NCBI GenBank assembly: GCA_944385405.1 | Contig: CALWXB010000021.1 | Location: 1-34,827, forward strand | Length of the DNA stretch: 34,827 nucleotides | From: an uncultured Oscillospiraceae bacterium | GTDB taxonomy: Bacteria; Bacillota; Clostridia; Oscillospirales; Oscillospiraceae | Direction of reading: 5' to 3' | Shown: one piece after another, positions 14,984 to 22,996 of the stretch | Numbering within the stretch: position 1 is the first letter of the stretch | Layout: each line of letters begins with the position of its first letter | Notes under the pieces: model-generated | What the model saw: only the letters and a program-made list of their open reading frames with translations | Databases searched by the model: none | Told to the model about the DNA's origin: nothing | Made by a program: the position numbers and the translations under genes

Positions 14984-15894
14984 GCATCTCCTTTTGTATG
15001 TGTTCCGGCCAGCTCCAGCAGCCGCCGCAGGCGGTGGTTCAGGCAGGATTTCGTTACCGGCGGGTCAAACTGCTCCGCCAGTTCGCTGAGGGTCAGCTCG
15101 GGATTTCCAAGCCGCAGCGATGCCGTCTCCCGGAGCTTTTCCGGCAGTGTCTCCAGTACGCCTGCTTCCTGAAGGAGCCGGATGGCCTCCAGCTGTTCCT
15201 GTGCCGCCAGCACCGCCTTGTCCAGGTTGGCGCTGTCGCAGTTGAGGCGGCGGTTAACGCTGTTGCGCAGATCTTTTTCCATTTTGGCGGTCATGACATT
15301 CATAGCCGCCACAGGCGCACCGATGAGGGTGAGAAAATCCTCGATCTGGTCGCTTTGCTTGAAATATGTGACAAAGCTGCCGTTGCGGGTCACACTTTTG
15401 GGTGGATAACCGCTTTCCCGAAGCAGTACTCCCAGTTCCCGGCTGACCTGCAGATGGGAGGTGGTCAGCTCCAGATGATAGCGCTTCAGGGGATCCGTGA
15501 TACTTCCGCCGGCAAAAAAGATGCCCCGAAGGAAAGCGGCGCGGCAGCAGGCATCCTCCAGCAGGGCAAAATTGATGTGCAGCACCAGATTCTGCCGGGG
15601 ATCATACCCCAGAAGGTTCACGATGTGATCCATCTTCCGCCGCTCCGTCATCTGGAACACCTGCTTGCCCGGCTGGTCCGGCTCCGGCTGCCGGTCGAAC
15701 CGGAGGCCGAAGGCCCGATGGAAGAGCTTTGGCAGCCGGGCGGAAAAGTTCGGGTTCTCCGTGACGATCCGGACCTCTGTGGAACTGAAGGTATTGCAGT
15801 AGAGCAAAATGCCATAGGCCTCCGCCCGGGCGCAGCACAGCTTCTGCACCGGCAGACGGCAAAGCTCGTTTTTCGTCTCGTAGGAAAAGGACAT
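14980..15894 (-). CDS. whiA: DNA-binding protein WhiA
   Basis: WhiA joins a LAGLIDADG homing-endonuclease-like domain, here without nuclease function, to a C-terminal helix-turn-helix. In actinomycetes it is a sporulation regulator; in Bacillus it affects division and chromosome segregation. The 304-residue protein starts MSFSYETKNELCRLPV, contains CCRAAFLRGIFFAGGSITDP in the LAGLIDADG-like core (about residues 135-155) and LTLSELAEQFDPPVTKSCLNHRLRRLLELA at the C-terminus (helix-turn-helix). ATG 15894 follows AAGGAG with 6-bp spacing. It lies downstream of rapZ-glmR, the order conserved across Firmicutes. Confidence 0.97.
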   Translation of the reverse strand: MSFSYETKNELCRLPVQKLCCARAEAYGILLYCNTFSSTEVRIVTENPNFSARLPKLFHRAFGLRFDRQPEPDQPGKQVFQMTERRKMDHIVNLLGYDPRQNLVLHINFALLEDACCRAAFLRGIFFAGGSITDPLKRYHLELTTSHLQVSRELGVLLRESGYPPKSVTRNGSFVTYFKQSDQIEDFLTLIGAPVAAMNVMTAKMEKDLRNSVNRRLNCDSANLDKAVLAAQEQLEAIRLLQEAGVLETLPEKLRETASLRLGNPELTLSELAEQFDPPVTKSCLNHRLRRLLELAGTHTKGDA

Positions 15895-15932
15895 CGGCGG
15901 CTCCTTTCAGGTTTTGCGTGGAAGCGGCCCCT

Positions 15933-16982
15933 TTACCGATGCCGTTCCACCCGGTAGGTGTCGCCGTTTTCGCCGGCGATGCGGACACTGCGCTCCGCGT
16001 GGAGCAGGATCAGTTCCCGGGCCAGATGCCCGGGATCGTGGCGGACATAACCGTTGTCCACCGTGGCCACCGGGCGGCTGATGACCTCCACACCCAGCTG
16101 TGCGCAAAGCTCCGGATCGGCATACAGCGGCTCCGCGCCTTCTTCTGCGTACCGGGCAGCGACGCCTTTGGGAATGGGGGAGGAATTGCAAAGGCACAAT
16201 TCAAAAAGGCCGCGGACAGAGTGGTGGAACAGCGCAGAGATATGATCCGATACCGTATAGCCCTCCGTCTCCCCTTCCTGGGTCATGACATTGCATACAT
16301 AGACCTTCAGGCCGCGGCACTCCTGGATAGCCTCCACAATGCCGTCCACCAGCAGATTGGGAATGATGCTGGTATAGAGGCTACCCGGTCCCAGCACCAC
16401 CATATCCGCATCCCGGATGGCGGCCACAGCCTCCGGCAGGGCTTTGGGGTTCTCCGGGATCAGATGTACCCGGCGGATGCGGCAGTCCTCCTGCTTCTTG
16501 CAATAGAAGATTTTGGACTCACCCACCACCGTGGCACCGTTTTCAAATTCTGCCTCCAGCTGCACATCCGCCGTCGTCACCGGCAGTACCCGTCCGGTGA
16601 GGGCCAGGACCTGGCTCATACGGCTCACCGCAACGTCAAAGGATGGAGAGATCCCGTTGAGGGCCGCCAGAAAGAGATTGCCGAAGCTCTGTCCGGCCAG
16701 GGAGCCGTCTGTGAAGCGGTAGTGCATCAGCTCGCTCATCAGCGGCTCCGTATTGGCCAGAGCTTCCATGCAGTTGCGGATGTCTCCCGGCGGAGGCATC
16801 CCCAGGTCCTGGCGCAGCATGCCGCTGCCGCCGCCGTCGTCCGCCACCGTCACAACGGCGGAGATATTCTCTGTGTACTGCTTCAGGCCGCGAAGCATAT
16901 TGGAAAGGCCGTGCCCGCCGCCGATGACGGCGATGTGCGGACCATTGGCCTTTGGAAAGCGATAGGATGCGCGTTTTGTCAT
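15933..16982 (-). CDS. glmR: Gluconeogenesis factor GlmR (YvcK family)
   Basis: YvcK/GlmR is a UDP-sugar-sensing protein of the CofD-like fold that adjusts flux into peptidoglycan precursors through GlmS and is needed for growth on gluconeogenic carbon. Seen: IAVIGGGHGLSNMLRGLKQY at the N-terminus, VVTVADDGGGSGMLRQDLGM, PPPGDIRNC, and VLGPGSLYTSIIPNLLV near residue 210. Length (349) fits. ATG 16982 was chosen because GAGGTGA lies 5 bp upstream; a GTG at 16991, three codons before, sits right beside the rapZ stop. It is coupled to rapZ and followed by whiA after 38 bp. Confidence 0.96.
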   Translation of the reverse strand: MTKRASYRFPKANGPHIAVIGGGHGLSNMLRGLKQYTENISAVVTVADDGGGSGMLRQDLGMPPPGDIRNCMEALANTEPLMSELMHYRFTDGSLAGQSFGNLFLAALNGISPSFDVAVSRMSQVLALTGRVLPVTTADVQLEAEFENGATVVGESKIFYCKKQEDCRIRRVHLIPENPKALPEAVAAIRDADMVVLGPGSLYTSIIPNLLVDGIVEAIQECRGLKVYVCNVMTQEGETEGYTVSDHISALFHHSVRGLFELCLCNSSPIPKGVAARYAEEGAEPLYADPELCAQLGVEVISRPVATVDNGYVRHDPGHLARELILLHAERSVRIAGENGDTYRVERHR

Positions 16983-16992
16983 GGTCGTCACC

Positions 16993-17856
16993 TCATCCGC
17001 CCCGGGTCATGTCCCGGTGGTTTTCCGAGGTGGGATAGCCCAGGCCCCGGATGAATTCCGCCAACGCGTGGGTCAGCGCCACGGAGCGGTGATGTCCGCC
17101 GGTACAGCCCACGGCGATGACCAGCACCGCCTTCCCCTCCGCCGCATACAGCGGCAGCGTGAAGGCGAGCAGGTCCTCCAGCTTGGCCAGGAAATCCCGG
17201 GTCTGCTGGAAGCTGAATACGTAGTCGGAGACGGCGCTGTCCAACCCCGTCAGATTGCGCAGCTGTTCCACATAAAAGGGATTGGGCAAAAACCGTACGT
17301 CCAGTACCAGGTCCGCCTCCATGGGCAGCCCGTGCTTGAAGCCGAAAGATGTGAGGCTCACGGACATCCCCACCTTTTCCCCCGCCTTGCCAAACAGGCG
17401 CAGCAGTTCGCCCCGCAGCTGGGCGGTGGAGGTCCTGGAGGTGCCGGTCCCATAGTCCGCCCGCTCACGGACGGGCTGCATCAGCTCCCGCTCCCGCAGC
17501 ACTGCTTGCTCCAGAGAGTCTGTCTGCTCCCGCAGGGGATGCAGACGGCGGGTCTCCTTATACCGCTTGATGATGGTCTCCGGAGAAGCCTCTAAAAACA
17601 GCATCCGGCAGGAACTCTCCATGGTTTTGAGTTTATCCAGCACGCCGAACAGCTCCGTGAAGGAGTTGGCGGTGCGCACGTCGTACACCAGAGCTACTCG
17701 GTCGTAACGCCCGTTTCCCCCGGCACAGAATTCTGCAAATTTTAGGATCATGGCGGCGGGCATATTGTCCACGATGTAAAAGCCCATATCCTCCAAAAAA
17801 GATGCAGCCTTGCTCTTTCCGCCGCCGGAAAGGCCGGAAATGATGAGAATCTCCAA
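16993..17856 (-). CDS. rapZ: RNase adapter/nucleotide-binding protein RapZ (YvcJ family)
   Basis: RapZ/YvcJ binds nucleotides through an N-terminal kinase-like domain and RNA or metabolites through the C-terminal domain. In Escherichia coli it controls glmZ decay and senses glucosamine-6-phosphate; in Bacillus YvcJ affects competence. The 287-residue protein has a P-loop SGLSGGGKSKA at residues 7-17, VYDVRTANSFTELFGVLDKL, and the C-terminal VLDVRFLPNPFYVEQLRNLTG and IAVGCTGGHHRSVALTHALAE signatures. It starts at TTG 17856, with GGAGGTG 5 bp upstream. It lies between murB and glmR. Confidence 0.96.
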   Translation of the reverse strand: MEILIISGLSGGGKSKAASFLEDMGFYIVDNMPAAMILKFAEFCAGGNGRYDRVALVYDVRTANSFTELFGVLDKLKTMESSCRMLFLEASPETIIKRYKETRRLHPLREQTDSLEQAVLRERELMQPVRERADYGTGTSRTSTAQLRGELLRLFGKAGEKVGMSVSLTSFGFKHGLPMEADLVLDVRFLPNPFYVEQLRNLTGLDSAVSDYVFSFQQTRDFLAKLEDLLAFTLPLYAAEGKAVLVIAVGCTGGHHRSVALTHALAEFIRGLGYPTSENHRDMTRGG

Positions 17857-17902
17857 ACAAACACCTCCATATCCCGCCCCACCCGGGGCCAGGAGATCTG
17901 CT

Positions 17903-18823
17903 TTAATCCCGGATGATCTTCACTTCCGGCTCCAGATGCACGCCGGTCCGCTCCAGCACCCGGGCCTGGACCTCACCGATCAGGGCCGTCACATCGGCGC
18001 AGGTAGCCCCACCCCGGTTGATGACGAAGCCAGCATGCTTTTCGCTGACCTGAGCGCCGCCCACCGTGAGGCCCTTCAATCCGCACTGGTCGATGAGGGT
18101 CCCGGCAAAGTATCCTGCCGGGCGCTTGAAGGTGCTGCCCGCACTGGGCCACTCCAACGGCTGGCTGGCCTTGCGCCGCTGCATGAGCTCCCGCATCCGC
18201 TCCCGGATGGTCTCTTCCCTGCCGGGTGACAGCTGGAACTCTGCACTGAGCACCACTGCATCAGGGCGGTCCGTCAGAAGGCTGTGGCGGTATCCGAAAG
18301 CCATTTCTTCGCCGGAGAGGACCCGGACTCCCTCCTCCGGAAACAGCACTGTTGCCCGGGAGACCACCTGCTTCATCTCTCCGTCATAGGCTCCGGCATT
18401 CATGCAGATGCCGCCGCCCACTGTACCGGGGATCCCGTGGGCAAACTCCAGCCCTGCGAGTCCTGCTCTGCAGGCAAAGTCCGCCAGGCGCGCCAGCGTC
18501 ACGCCTGCCTCGGCTACAACCGTGTACGGCTCCTGCCCCATCTCCAGGCGATTCATCCCGCTGGTCTCGATCACCAGCCGGTCCAGTCCCTCGTCCGCCA
18601 CCAGAAGATTGGTGCCGTTGCCAACCACTAGCGGTCTTGCGCCGCACTCCAGAGCGAAGGAGTGGAGCAGCACCAGCTGCTCCCCCCGCTCCGGAAACGC
18701 CATGCGCCGGGCCCCGCCGCCGATGCGGAAAGAGGTATGGCGGCTCATGGGTTCCTCGCACGCCACGCTCAGATCCGGCAGATATTTCGCGATCATTTCA
18801 TCCAGCTTCGCAAACCAGTCCAT
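17903..18823 (-). CDS. murB: UDP-N-acetylenolpyruvoylglucosamine reductase
   Basis: FAD enzyme that reduces UDP-GlcNAc-enolpyruvate to UDP-MurNAc, the second committed step of peptidoglycan synthesis. The 306-residue protein shows HTSFRIGGGARRMAFP and VVGNGTNLLVADEGLD for FAD binding, GLEFAHGIPGTVGGGICMNAG, the active-site serine region PSAGSTFKRP, LIDQCGLKGLTVGGAQVSEKHAGFVIN, and a final VHLEPEVKIIRD with the catalytic Glu. It is of the short type common in Firmicutes. ATG 18823 follows AGGAGG. It lies just after the ROK glucokinase, with no terminator between them. Confidence 0.97.
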   Translation of the reverse strand: MDWFAKLDEMIAKYLPDLSVACEEPMSRHTSFRIGGGARRMAFPERGEQLVLLHSFALECGARPLVVGNGTNLLVADEGLDRLVIETSGMNRLEMGQEPYTVVAEAGVTLARLADFACRAGLAGLEFAHGIPGTVGGGICMNAGAYDGEMKQVVSRATVLFPEEGVRVLSGEEMAFGYRHSLLTDRPDAVVLSAEFQLSPGREETIRERMRELMQRRKASQPLEWPSAGSTFKRPAGYFAGTLIDQCGLKGLTVGGAQVSEKHAGFVINRGGATCADVTALIGEVQARVLERTGVHLEPEVKIIRD

Positions 18824-18841
18824 GCATGGACCTCCTGAAAT

Positions 18842-19780
18842 TCAAATTGCGCGGTCCAGCAGTGCCGCACCGATGATCCCCGCGTCGTTGCCCAGCTCCG
18901 CCCGCAGGATCTGCGGGATCTTTCCCGTGTGGCGGGGATAGCATTCCCGCTCCACGATCTGACGCAGCGGATCCAGCAGCAGCGGCTCCGGCGCACCGGC
19001 CACGCCGCCCCCCACAGCCACCGCCTCCGGCTGAAGGATGTTCACCAGATTCGTCACACCGGCAGCCAGATAGACCACGTATGTACGGCACAGCTCCAGT
19101 GCCGCTGCATCGCCCCGCTGGGCTGCATCAAAGGCCGTCCGGCCCTCCACACCGCCCTGCTCTGCCACCACCGCATGGAGCAGACTTTCGGGATGAGCCT
19201 CCATGGTCTCCCGGGTCATGCGGATCAATCCCGTGGCGGAAGCATAGGCCTCCCAGCATCCACGCCGCCCGCAGCCGCAGAGGGCACCGCCCTGCTCCAC
19301 CACCATGTGACCCACTTCTCCTACCATGCCGCCGCCGGCATAGAGCTTGCCGTCCAGAATAAAACCGCCGCCCACGCCGGTGCCCAGGGTGACTACCACA
19401 AAATTCCGGGTACCGCGGCCCGCGCCGCACAGCCACTCTCCCACAGCGGCGCAGTTGGCGTCATTTTCCAGCCGCACCGGGATGTCCAGATGCGCACGGA
19501 ACAGCCGTTCCAGTGGAACGTCCCGCAGCGGGATATTGCAGGTATAGAGAATGTCTCCGCCGCAGACGGCCCCTGGGATGCCGATGCCGGCGCAGGCGAT
19601 ATCCGTCGCCCGCAATCCCGCTCGATTCAGTAAGGTCCCCGATAGGCCGGCCAGAGTTGCGGCGAAATCCTCCGCTGTGGTGAAGTGCAGGGGTGTCCGC
19701 TCCGTGTCCAGGATGCGCCCCGTCTCATCCACCAATCCCGCCTTGAGATTGGTACCGCCTACGTCAATGCCGATATACAT
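18842..19780 (-). CDS. ROK family glucokinase
   Basis: Sugar kinase of the ROK family, most like ATP-dependent glucokinase (glucose to glucose-6-phosphate). The 312-residue protein starts MYIGIDVGGTNLKAGLVD (phosphate-binding), and has RLENDANCAAVGEW with the catalytic Asp, VTLGTGVGGGFILDGKLYAGG, EVGHMVV and the zinc motif CGCGRRGCWEAYAS. No N-terminal DNA-binding domain is present, so it is an enzyme rather than a repressor. Substrate could be another sugar such as mannose or N-acetylmannosamine; glucose is the usual assignment. ATG 19780 has an AGGAGTGAG site. It follows hprK after 16 bp. Confidence 0.94.
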   Translation of the reverse strand: MYIGIDVGGTNLKAGLVDETGRILDTERTPLHFTTAEDFAATLAGLSGTLLNRAGLRATDIACAGIGIPGAVCGGDILYTCNIPLRDVPLERLFRAHLDIPVRLENDANCAAVGEWLCGAGRGTRNFVVVTLGTGVGGGFILDGKLYAGGGMVGEVGHMVVEQGGALCGCGRRGCWEAYASATGLIRMTRETMEAHPESLLHAVVAEQGGVEGRTAFDAAQRGDAAALELCRTYVVYLAAGVTNLVNILQPEAVAVGGGVAGAPEPLLLDPLRQIVERECYPRHTGKIPQILRAELGNDAGIIGAALLDRAI

Positions 19781-19796
19781 TCCGTCTCACTCCTGT

Positions 19797-20732
19797 TTAC
19801 CGCTTGCTTCCGGCGTCAGCACGCATATCCACCCGACGGGCCAGCTCCTGAGCGGCATTATAGCCGAACTTGCGGTGACGGTTGTTCATAGCCGCCACCT
19901 CCACGATACTGGCCAGGTTGCGGCCAGGCCGTACCGGGATGGTGATGATGGGCACCTGCACATCCAGTATCTCCGTGAAATGGTCCTCGATGCCCAGGCG
20001 GTCATAGAACTTCGTTTGATCCCACTGTTCAAAATGCACCACCAGATCCAGCTGGGACTCCACCTTGATGGCCCGCATGCCGAACAGCTGCCGCACATCA
20101 ATGACGCCGATGCCCCGCAGCTCGATATAGTGCCGGATCACTTCCGGGGCGGTTCCGATGAGCTGATTGGAGATGCGCCGCAGCTCCACCGCGTCGTCCG
20201 CCACCAGCCGGTGGCCACGCATGATCAGCTCAATGGCCGCCTCGCTCTTGCCTACGCCGGAGTCACCGGTGATCATGACACCCTCGCCATAGATATCCAG
20301 CAATACGCCGTGGCGGGTGACACAGGGCGCCAGCACCCGGTTCAGATACTCAATGGTATGACTGGTAAACTCCACCGTGGTCTCCTGGGTACGCAGCAGC
20401 GTCTTGCCGTGTTCTTTTGCACTCTCCAGGCACTCGGGGAAGCAGTCCAATCCCCGGGAGATCACCAGGGCCGGGATATCATAGAGGAAGAGATCGTCAA
20501 AGCACTTGCGCCGCTGTTCGCTGGTCAGGCCCTTGAGATATGTTACCTCCGCCTTTCCGATGACCTGCAGGCGGCGGGGATCAAAGTAGTCATAAAAATT
20601 ATGGAACTGCAAACCGGGACGGTTCACATCCGTAATGGTCAGCATGGCCGTGCCGAAATCACTGCCCTGGTTCAGGACCTCCAATTCAAACAGTGCGACG
20701 AATGCCGTGATCTTCATGCCGTTTTCACTCAT
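19797..20732 (-). CDS. hprK: HPr(Ser) kinase/phosphorylase
   Basis: Bifunctional sensor enzyme that phosphorylates and dephosphorylates Ser46 of HPr in response to glycolytic intermediates and drives carbon catabolite control in Firmicutes. The 311-residue protein has the N-terminal domain and then the P-loop GDSGVGKSEAAIEL (about residues 156-169), a conserved His before it (HGVLLDIYG, about residue 141), VADDAVEL and the signature IELRGIGVIDVRQLFGMRAI. An upstream in-frame ATG at 20888 is ruled out because it lies upstream of the predicted promoter; ATG 20732 has AAAGGGATG in front. First gene of the string; no HPr gene is visible in the window. Confidence 0.96.
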   Translation of the reverse strand: MSENGMKITAFVALFELEVLNQGSDFGTAMLTITDVNRPGLQFHNFYDYFDPRRLQVIGKAEVTYLKGLTSEQRRKCFDDLFLYDIPALVISRGLDCFPECLESAKEHGKTLLRTQETTVEFTSHTIEYLNRVLAPCVTRHGVLLDIYGEGVMITGDSGVGKSEAAIELIMRGHRLVADDAVELRRISNQLIGTAPEVIRHYIELRGIGVIDVRQLFGMRAIKVESQLDLVVHFEQWDQTKFYDRLGIEDHFTEILDVQVPIITIPVRPGRNLASIVEVAAMNNRHRKFGYNAAQELARRVDMRADAGSKR

Positions 20733-20778
20733 GGCACATCCCTTTCCCTTTCCGATGCGGACAGCTCCGCACCTAGTC

Positions 20779-20826
20779 TGCCCCATCTGACGAACGCCCG
20801 GCTGAGGGGGCAAAAAAGCAGATGGG
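20779..20826 (-). other. Possible structured leader of hprK
   Basis: In the roughly 100-base leader the transcript could pair CCCATCTG (plus 20819-20826) with CAGATGGG (plus 20782-20789), an 8-bp perfect helix. A second pairing, between GCCCC (plus 20807-20811 region) and GGGGC (plus 20780-20784), would use part of the same downstream strand, so the two are partly exclusive. It could be an attenuation-like or stability element, or chance. Confidence 0.35.
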
Positions 20827-20838
20827 TTGATGTGATTT

Positions 20839-20867
20839 ATTATATATGAATCCTCCTGATTTCGCAA
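20839..20867 (-). promoter_or_regulatory. Sigma-A promoter for the hprK-to-dnaE gene string
   Basis: Minus-strand TTGCGA (plus 20862-20867) and a perfect TATAAT (plus 20839-20844) with a 17-bp spacer. The start is expected near 20832, leaving about 100 bases before the hprK ATG. Divergent from the rpmB promoter. Confidence 0.75.
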
Positions 20868-20932
20868 CACCTTCACCGCTGCCCGCATCTGGCGGGGGAG
20901 AAAAAAAGTTCTGACTTTTTTGAAAATTCTGC

Positions 20933-20961
20933 TTGCAATTTGGAAAGGATTCTGGTATTAT
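20933..20961 (+). promoter_or_regulatory. Sigma-A promoter for rpmB
   Basis: TTGCAA (20933-20938) and TATTAT (20956-20961) with a 17-bp spacer in an AT-rich stretch. An A/T-rich upstream region (20901-20927) could act as an UP element, which suits a ribosomal protein gene. Confidence 0.72.
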
Positions 20962-20965
20962 ATCA

Positions 20966-21002
20966 GCTGTGCCTGTGAGTAGGCGCGGAAGTACGCAACA
21001 GC
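20966..21002 (+). other. Three-way-junction-like leader of rpmB
   Basis: GCTGT (20966-20970) can pair with ACAGC (20998-21002), enclosing two adjacent small hairpins: GCCT/AGGC (20971-20974 with 20981-20984) and GCG/CGC (20985-20987 with 20994-20996). The Shine-Dalgarno AAGGAGGTG follows at once. It may be an autoregulatory ribosomal protein leader, but the predicted transcription start (about 20967) may cut off part of the first arm. Confidence 0.4.
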
Positions 21003-21017
21003 AAGGAGGTGCAACGG

Positions 21018-21206
21018 ATGGCTAAGTGCGAGTTTTGCGACAAGGGCGTGACCTTCGGTATTCAGGTTTCTCACTCTCATCGGCGTTCCAATCGTCCCTG
21101 GAAGCCCAATGTGAAGCGTGTGAAGGCGATCGTCGATGGTTCCCCCCGCCATGTGTATGTTTGTACCCGGTGTATGCGTTCCGGTAAAGTCACCAGAGCG
21201 GTCTGA
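21018..21206 (+). CDS. rpmB: Large ribosomal subunit protein bL28
   Basis: 62-residue basic protein of the 50S subunit. It starts MAKCEFCDKGVTFGIQVSHSHRRSNRPWKPN, the bL28 pattern, with the zinc-type cysteines CEFC near the N-terminus and CTRC near the C-terminus (VYVCTRCMRSGKVTRAV), so it is the C+ form. Start ATG 21018 follows AAGGAGGTG; an in-frame ATG three codons upstream lacks this site. Own promoter and terminator, monocistronic. Confidence 0.97.
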   Translation: MAKCEFCDKGVTFGIQVSHSHRRSNRPWKPNVKRVKAIVDGSPRHVYVCTRCMRSGKVTRAV

Positions 21207-21220
21207 CTTGGACAAACAAA

Positions 21221-21247
21221 GATCCCGGACTTCGGTCCGGGATTTTC
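21221..21247 (+). terminator. Terminator after rpmB
   Basis: ATCCCGGAC (21222-21230) and GTCCGGGAT (21235-21243) close a stable TTCG loop and are followed by a T-rich tract (TTTTCTTTT, with the T-run starting at 21243). Confidence 0.92.
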
Positions 21248-21263
21248 TTTTCCCCTTCTGCGT

Positions 21264-21293
21264 AAAAAAAGAGGACCGTTCGGTCCTCTTTTT
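21264..21293. terminator. Terminator after gpsA (bidirectional)
   Basis: GAGGACC (21271-21277) pairs with GGTCCTC (21282-21288) around GTTC, extended by A7 on the left and T5 on the right. It ends the der-plsY-gpsA transcript on the minus strand and can serve as a second stop for rpmB on the plus strand. Confidence 0.9.
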
Positions 21294-21298
21294 GCGTT

Positions 21299-22303
21299 TT
21301 ACAGCCAAGTGCGCTCCAGGAGCTCATCCTTCTTGGCCCGGGTCATCAGTTCTGAGACTGCATCTTTGGCACGCATTCCGTGATAGAGCACCTCGTACAC
21401 GCAGCGGCAGATGGGCATCTCCACGCCCTCGCTCTCACTGAGCTGGTGGACGCTCTCGGCGGCGTAATAGCCCTCCACTACGGCGCCCACCTCCCGCATG
21501 GCCTCCTCCACGGTCTTGCCCTGGCCGATGAGGATGCCCGCCCGGTTGTTCCGGGAGTGCATGGAGGTGCAGGTGACGATGAGGTCGCCCATACCGGCGA
21601 GGCCGCCGAAGGTGCGCCGGGTGCCGCCCAGCTGCTCCCCCAGGCGGGTCATCTCCGCCATGGCCCGGGTCATCAGGAGGGCCTTGGTGTTGTCCTGGAA
21701 CCCCAGCCCGCTGCAGATGCCGCAGCTGAGGGCAATCACATTTTTCAGGGCACCGGAGAGCTCCACGCCCACGATGTCGTAGCTGGTGTAGACCCGAAAG
21801 TAGTCGTTCATAAATGCGTCCTGCACAAAGCGGGCCGCGGCCCGATCCGGGCAGGCGGAGACGCAGCCGGTGGGCATCCGGATGCTCACTTCCTCTGCGT
21901 GGGAAGGGCCGGAAAGCGCCACCACTTTACAGATATTATGGGTCTCCTCCTGGATGATCTGGCTCATGCGCAGGTTCGTGTCCCGCTCAATGCCCTTGGA
22001 CACCGACACTACCACGCTTTCCGGCCGCAGGTAGGGCGCGGCCTTGGCGGCGGTGGCCCGGACGGCGAAGGACGGCGATGCGCATACCACCATGTCGGCA
22101 CCCTCCAGGCAGGCGATGTCGCCGGTGATCTGCAGGGAATCCGGCAGGCGGACGTCCTTGAGCAGGGGATTTTCCCGCCCTCTGCGCATCTGTTCCGCCT
22201 TTTCCGGATTGTGGGACCAGAGCGTGACATCATGCCCGTTGTCGCACAGCGTCATGCTCAGGGCCGTGCCCCAGCCGCCGCTGCCCAGGACTACCGTTTT
22301 CAT
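21299..22303 (-). CDS. gpsA: NAD(P)-dependent glycerol-3-phosphate dehydrogenase
   Basis: Makes sn-glycerol-3-phosphate from dihydroxyacetone phosphate for phospholipid synthesis; cytosolic. The 334-residue protein has the Rossmann motif VLGSGGWGTALSMTL at the N-terminus, VSVSKGIE, LSGPSHAEEV, the catalytic Lys in ELSGALKNVIALSCGICSG, and GMGDLIVTCTSMHSRNNRAG. ATG 22303 follows AGGAGG and shares its A with the stop codon of plsY, so the pair is translationally coupled; the two enzymes act one after the other in phosphatidic acid synthesis. Confidence 0.97.
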   Translation of the reverse strand: MKTVVLGSGGWGTALSMTLCDNGHDVTLWSHNPEKAEQMRRGRENPLLKDVRLPDSLQITGDIACLEGADMVVCASPSFAVRATAAKAAPYLRPESVVVSVSKGIERDTNLRMSQIIQEETHNICKVVALSGPSHAEEVSIRMPTGCVSACPDRAAARFVQDAFMNDYFRVYTSYDIVGVELSGALKNVIALSCGICSGLGFQDNTKALLMTRAMAEMTRLGEQLGGTRRTFGGLAGMGDLIVTCTSMHSRNNRAGILIGQGKTVEEAMREVGAVVEGYYAAESVHQLSESEGVEMPICRCVYEVLYHGMRAKDAVSELMTRAKKDELLERTWL

Positions 22304-22992
22304 CAGGACCCCTCCTTTTTGTGATGGAAGCTGAACTTGTTCTCATTGCCGTGGATCAGACGAACGATGTTGCCCCGGTGCTGCCAGACCACCAGACCCC
22401 CGATCAAAAATGCCAGCGCCACGATCATTGGATACGGATAGCAGTACCAGGTGGCAAAGGGAAAGCTGGCCCCGGCCCACACGGAACCCAGGGATACGTA
22501 CTTGGTGAGGATGGCCAGGATCAAAAACCCGCCCCACACCACCAGCGCGATGCGCCAGTCCATCATGATGGCGATGGCGCCGCCGGAGAGGATGCCCTTG
22601 CCACCCTTGAAATGGAACATGCAGGGGAACATATGGCCCAGCAGGCAGAACAGCGCGGCCCAGTACTTTGCAAACACGATCCAGAACTGGGCGGACTCCG
22701 CCGCGGAGAAATAGACGGCATATCCCGCGAAAAACAGCTGCTTTGCGATCAGGATCGCCGCAACGGCCTTGAGTACATCCGTCAGGATCACCACAAAGGT
22801 CAGCGGACCGCCGAAGGTACGGTAGAAGTTGGTCAGGCCCGCGTTTCCGCTGCCATGATTGCGGACGTCGTCACGCAGGATATACTTGGAGACGATCACC
22901 GCGCCATTGAAGCAGCCGCAGAAGTAGGCGATCACCGCTGTGACAGCCATCAGCAGCGGAAGAGGAACACCATCAGAAAACATTCCCATCAT
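22303..22992 (-). CDS. plsY: Acyl-phosphate:glycerol-3-phosphate acyltransferase PlsY
   Basis: Integral membrane enzyme that moves an acyl group from acyl-phosphate to glycerol-3-phosphate to give lysophosphatidate. The 229-residue protein (slightly longer than the usual 200) keeps the three motifs: NHGSGNAGLTNFYRTFG, HMFPCMFHFKGGKGI, and the C-terminal RGNIVRLIHGNENK. Five to seven membrane helices are predicted; extra length lies in the loop around residues 75-95. The start is ATG 22992 or 22989, with GGAGG about 9 bp upstream, just after the der stop codon. Confidence 0.95.
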   Translation of the reverse strand: MMGMFSDGVPLPLLMAVTAVIAYFCGCFNGAVIVSKYILRDDVRNHGSGNAGLTNFYRTFGGPLTFVVILTDVLKAVAAILIAKQLFFAGYAVYFSAAESAQFWIVFAKYWAALFCLLGHMFPCMFHFKGGKGILSGGAIAIMMDWRIALVVWGGFLILAILTKYVSLGSVWAGASFPFATWYCYPYPMIVALAFLIGGLVVWQHRGNIVRLIHGNENKFSFHHKKEGS

Positions 22993-22996
22993 ACAC

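Noticed and set aside
16880-16982. GlmR with DDGGGSG instead of the Bacillus DDGGSSG motif as a defective protein
   Set aside because: The change is conservative, the rest of the motifs are intact, and clostridial members probably share it.
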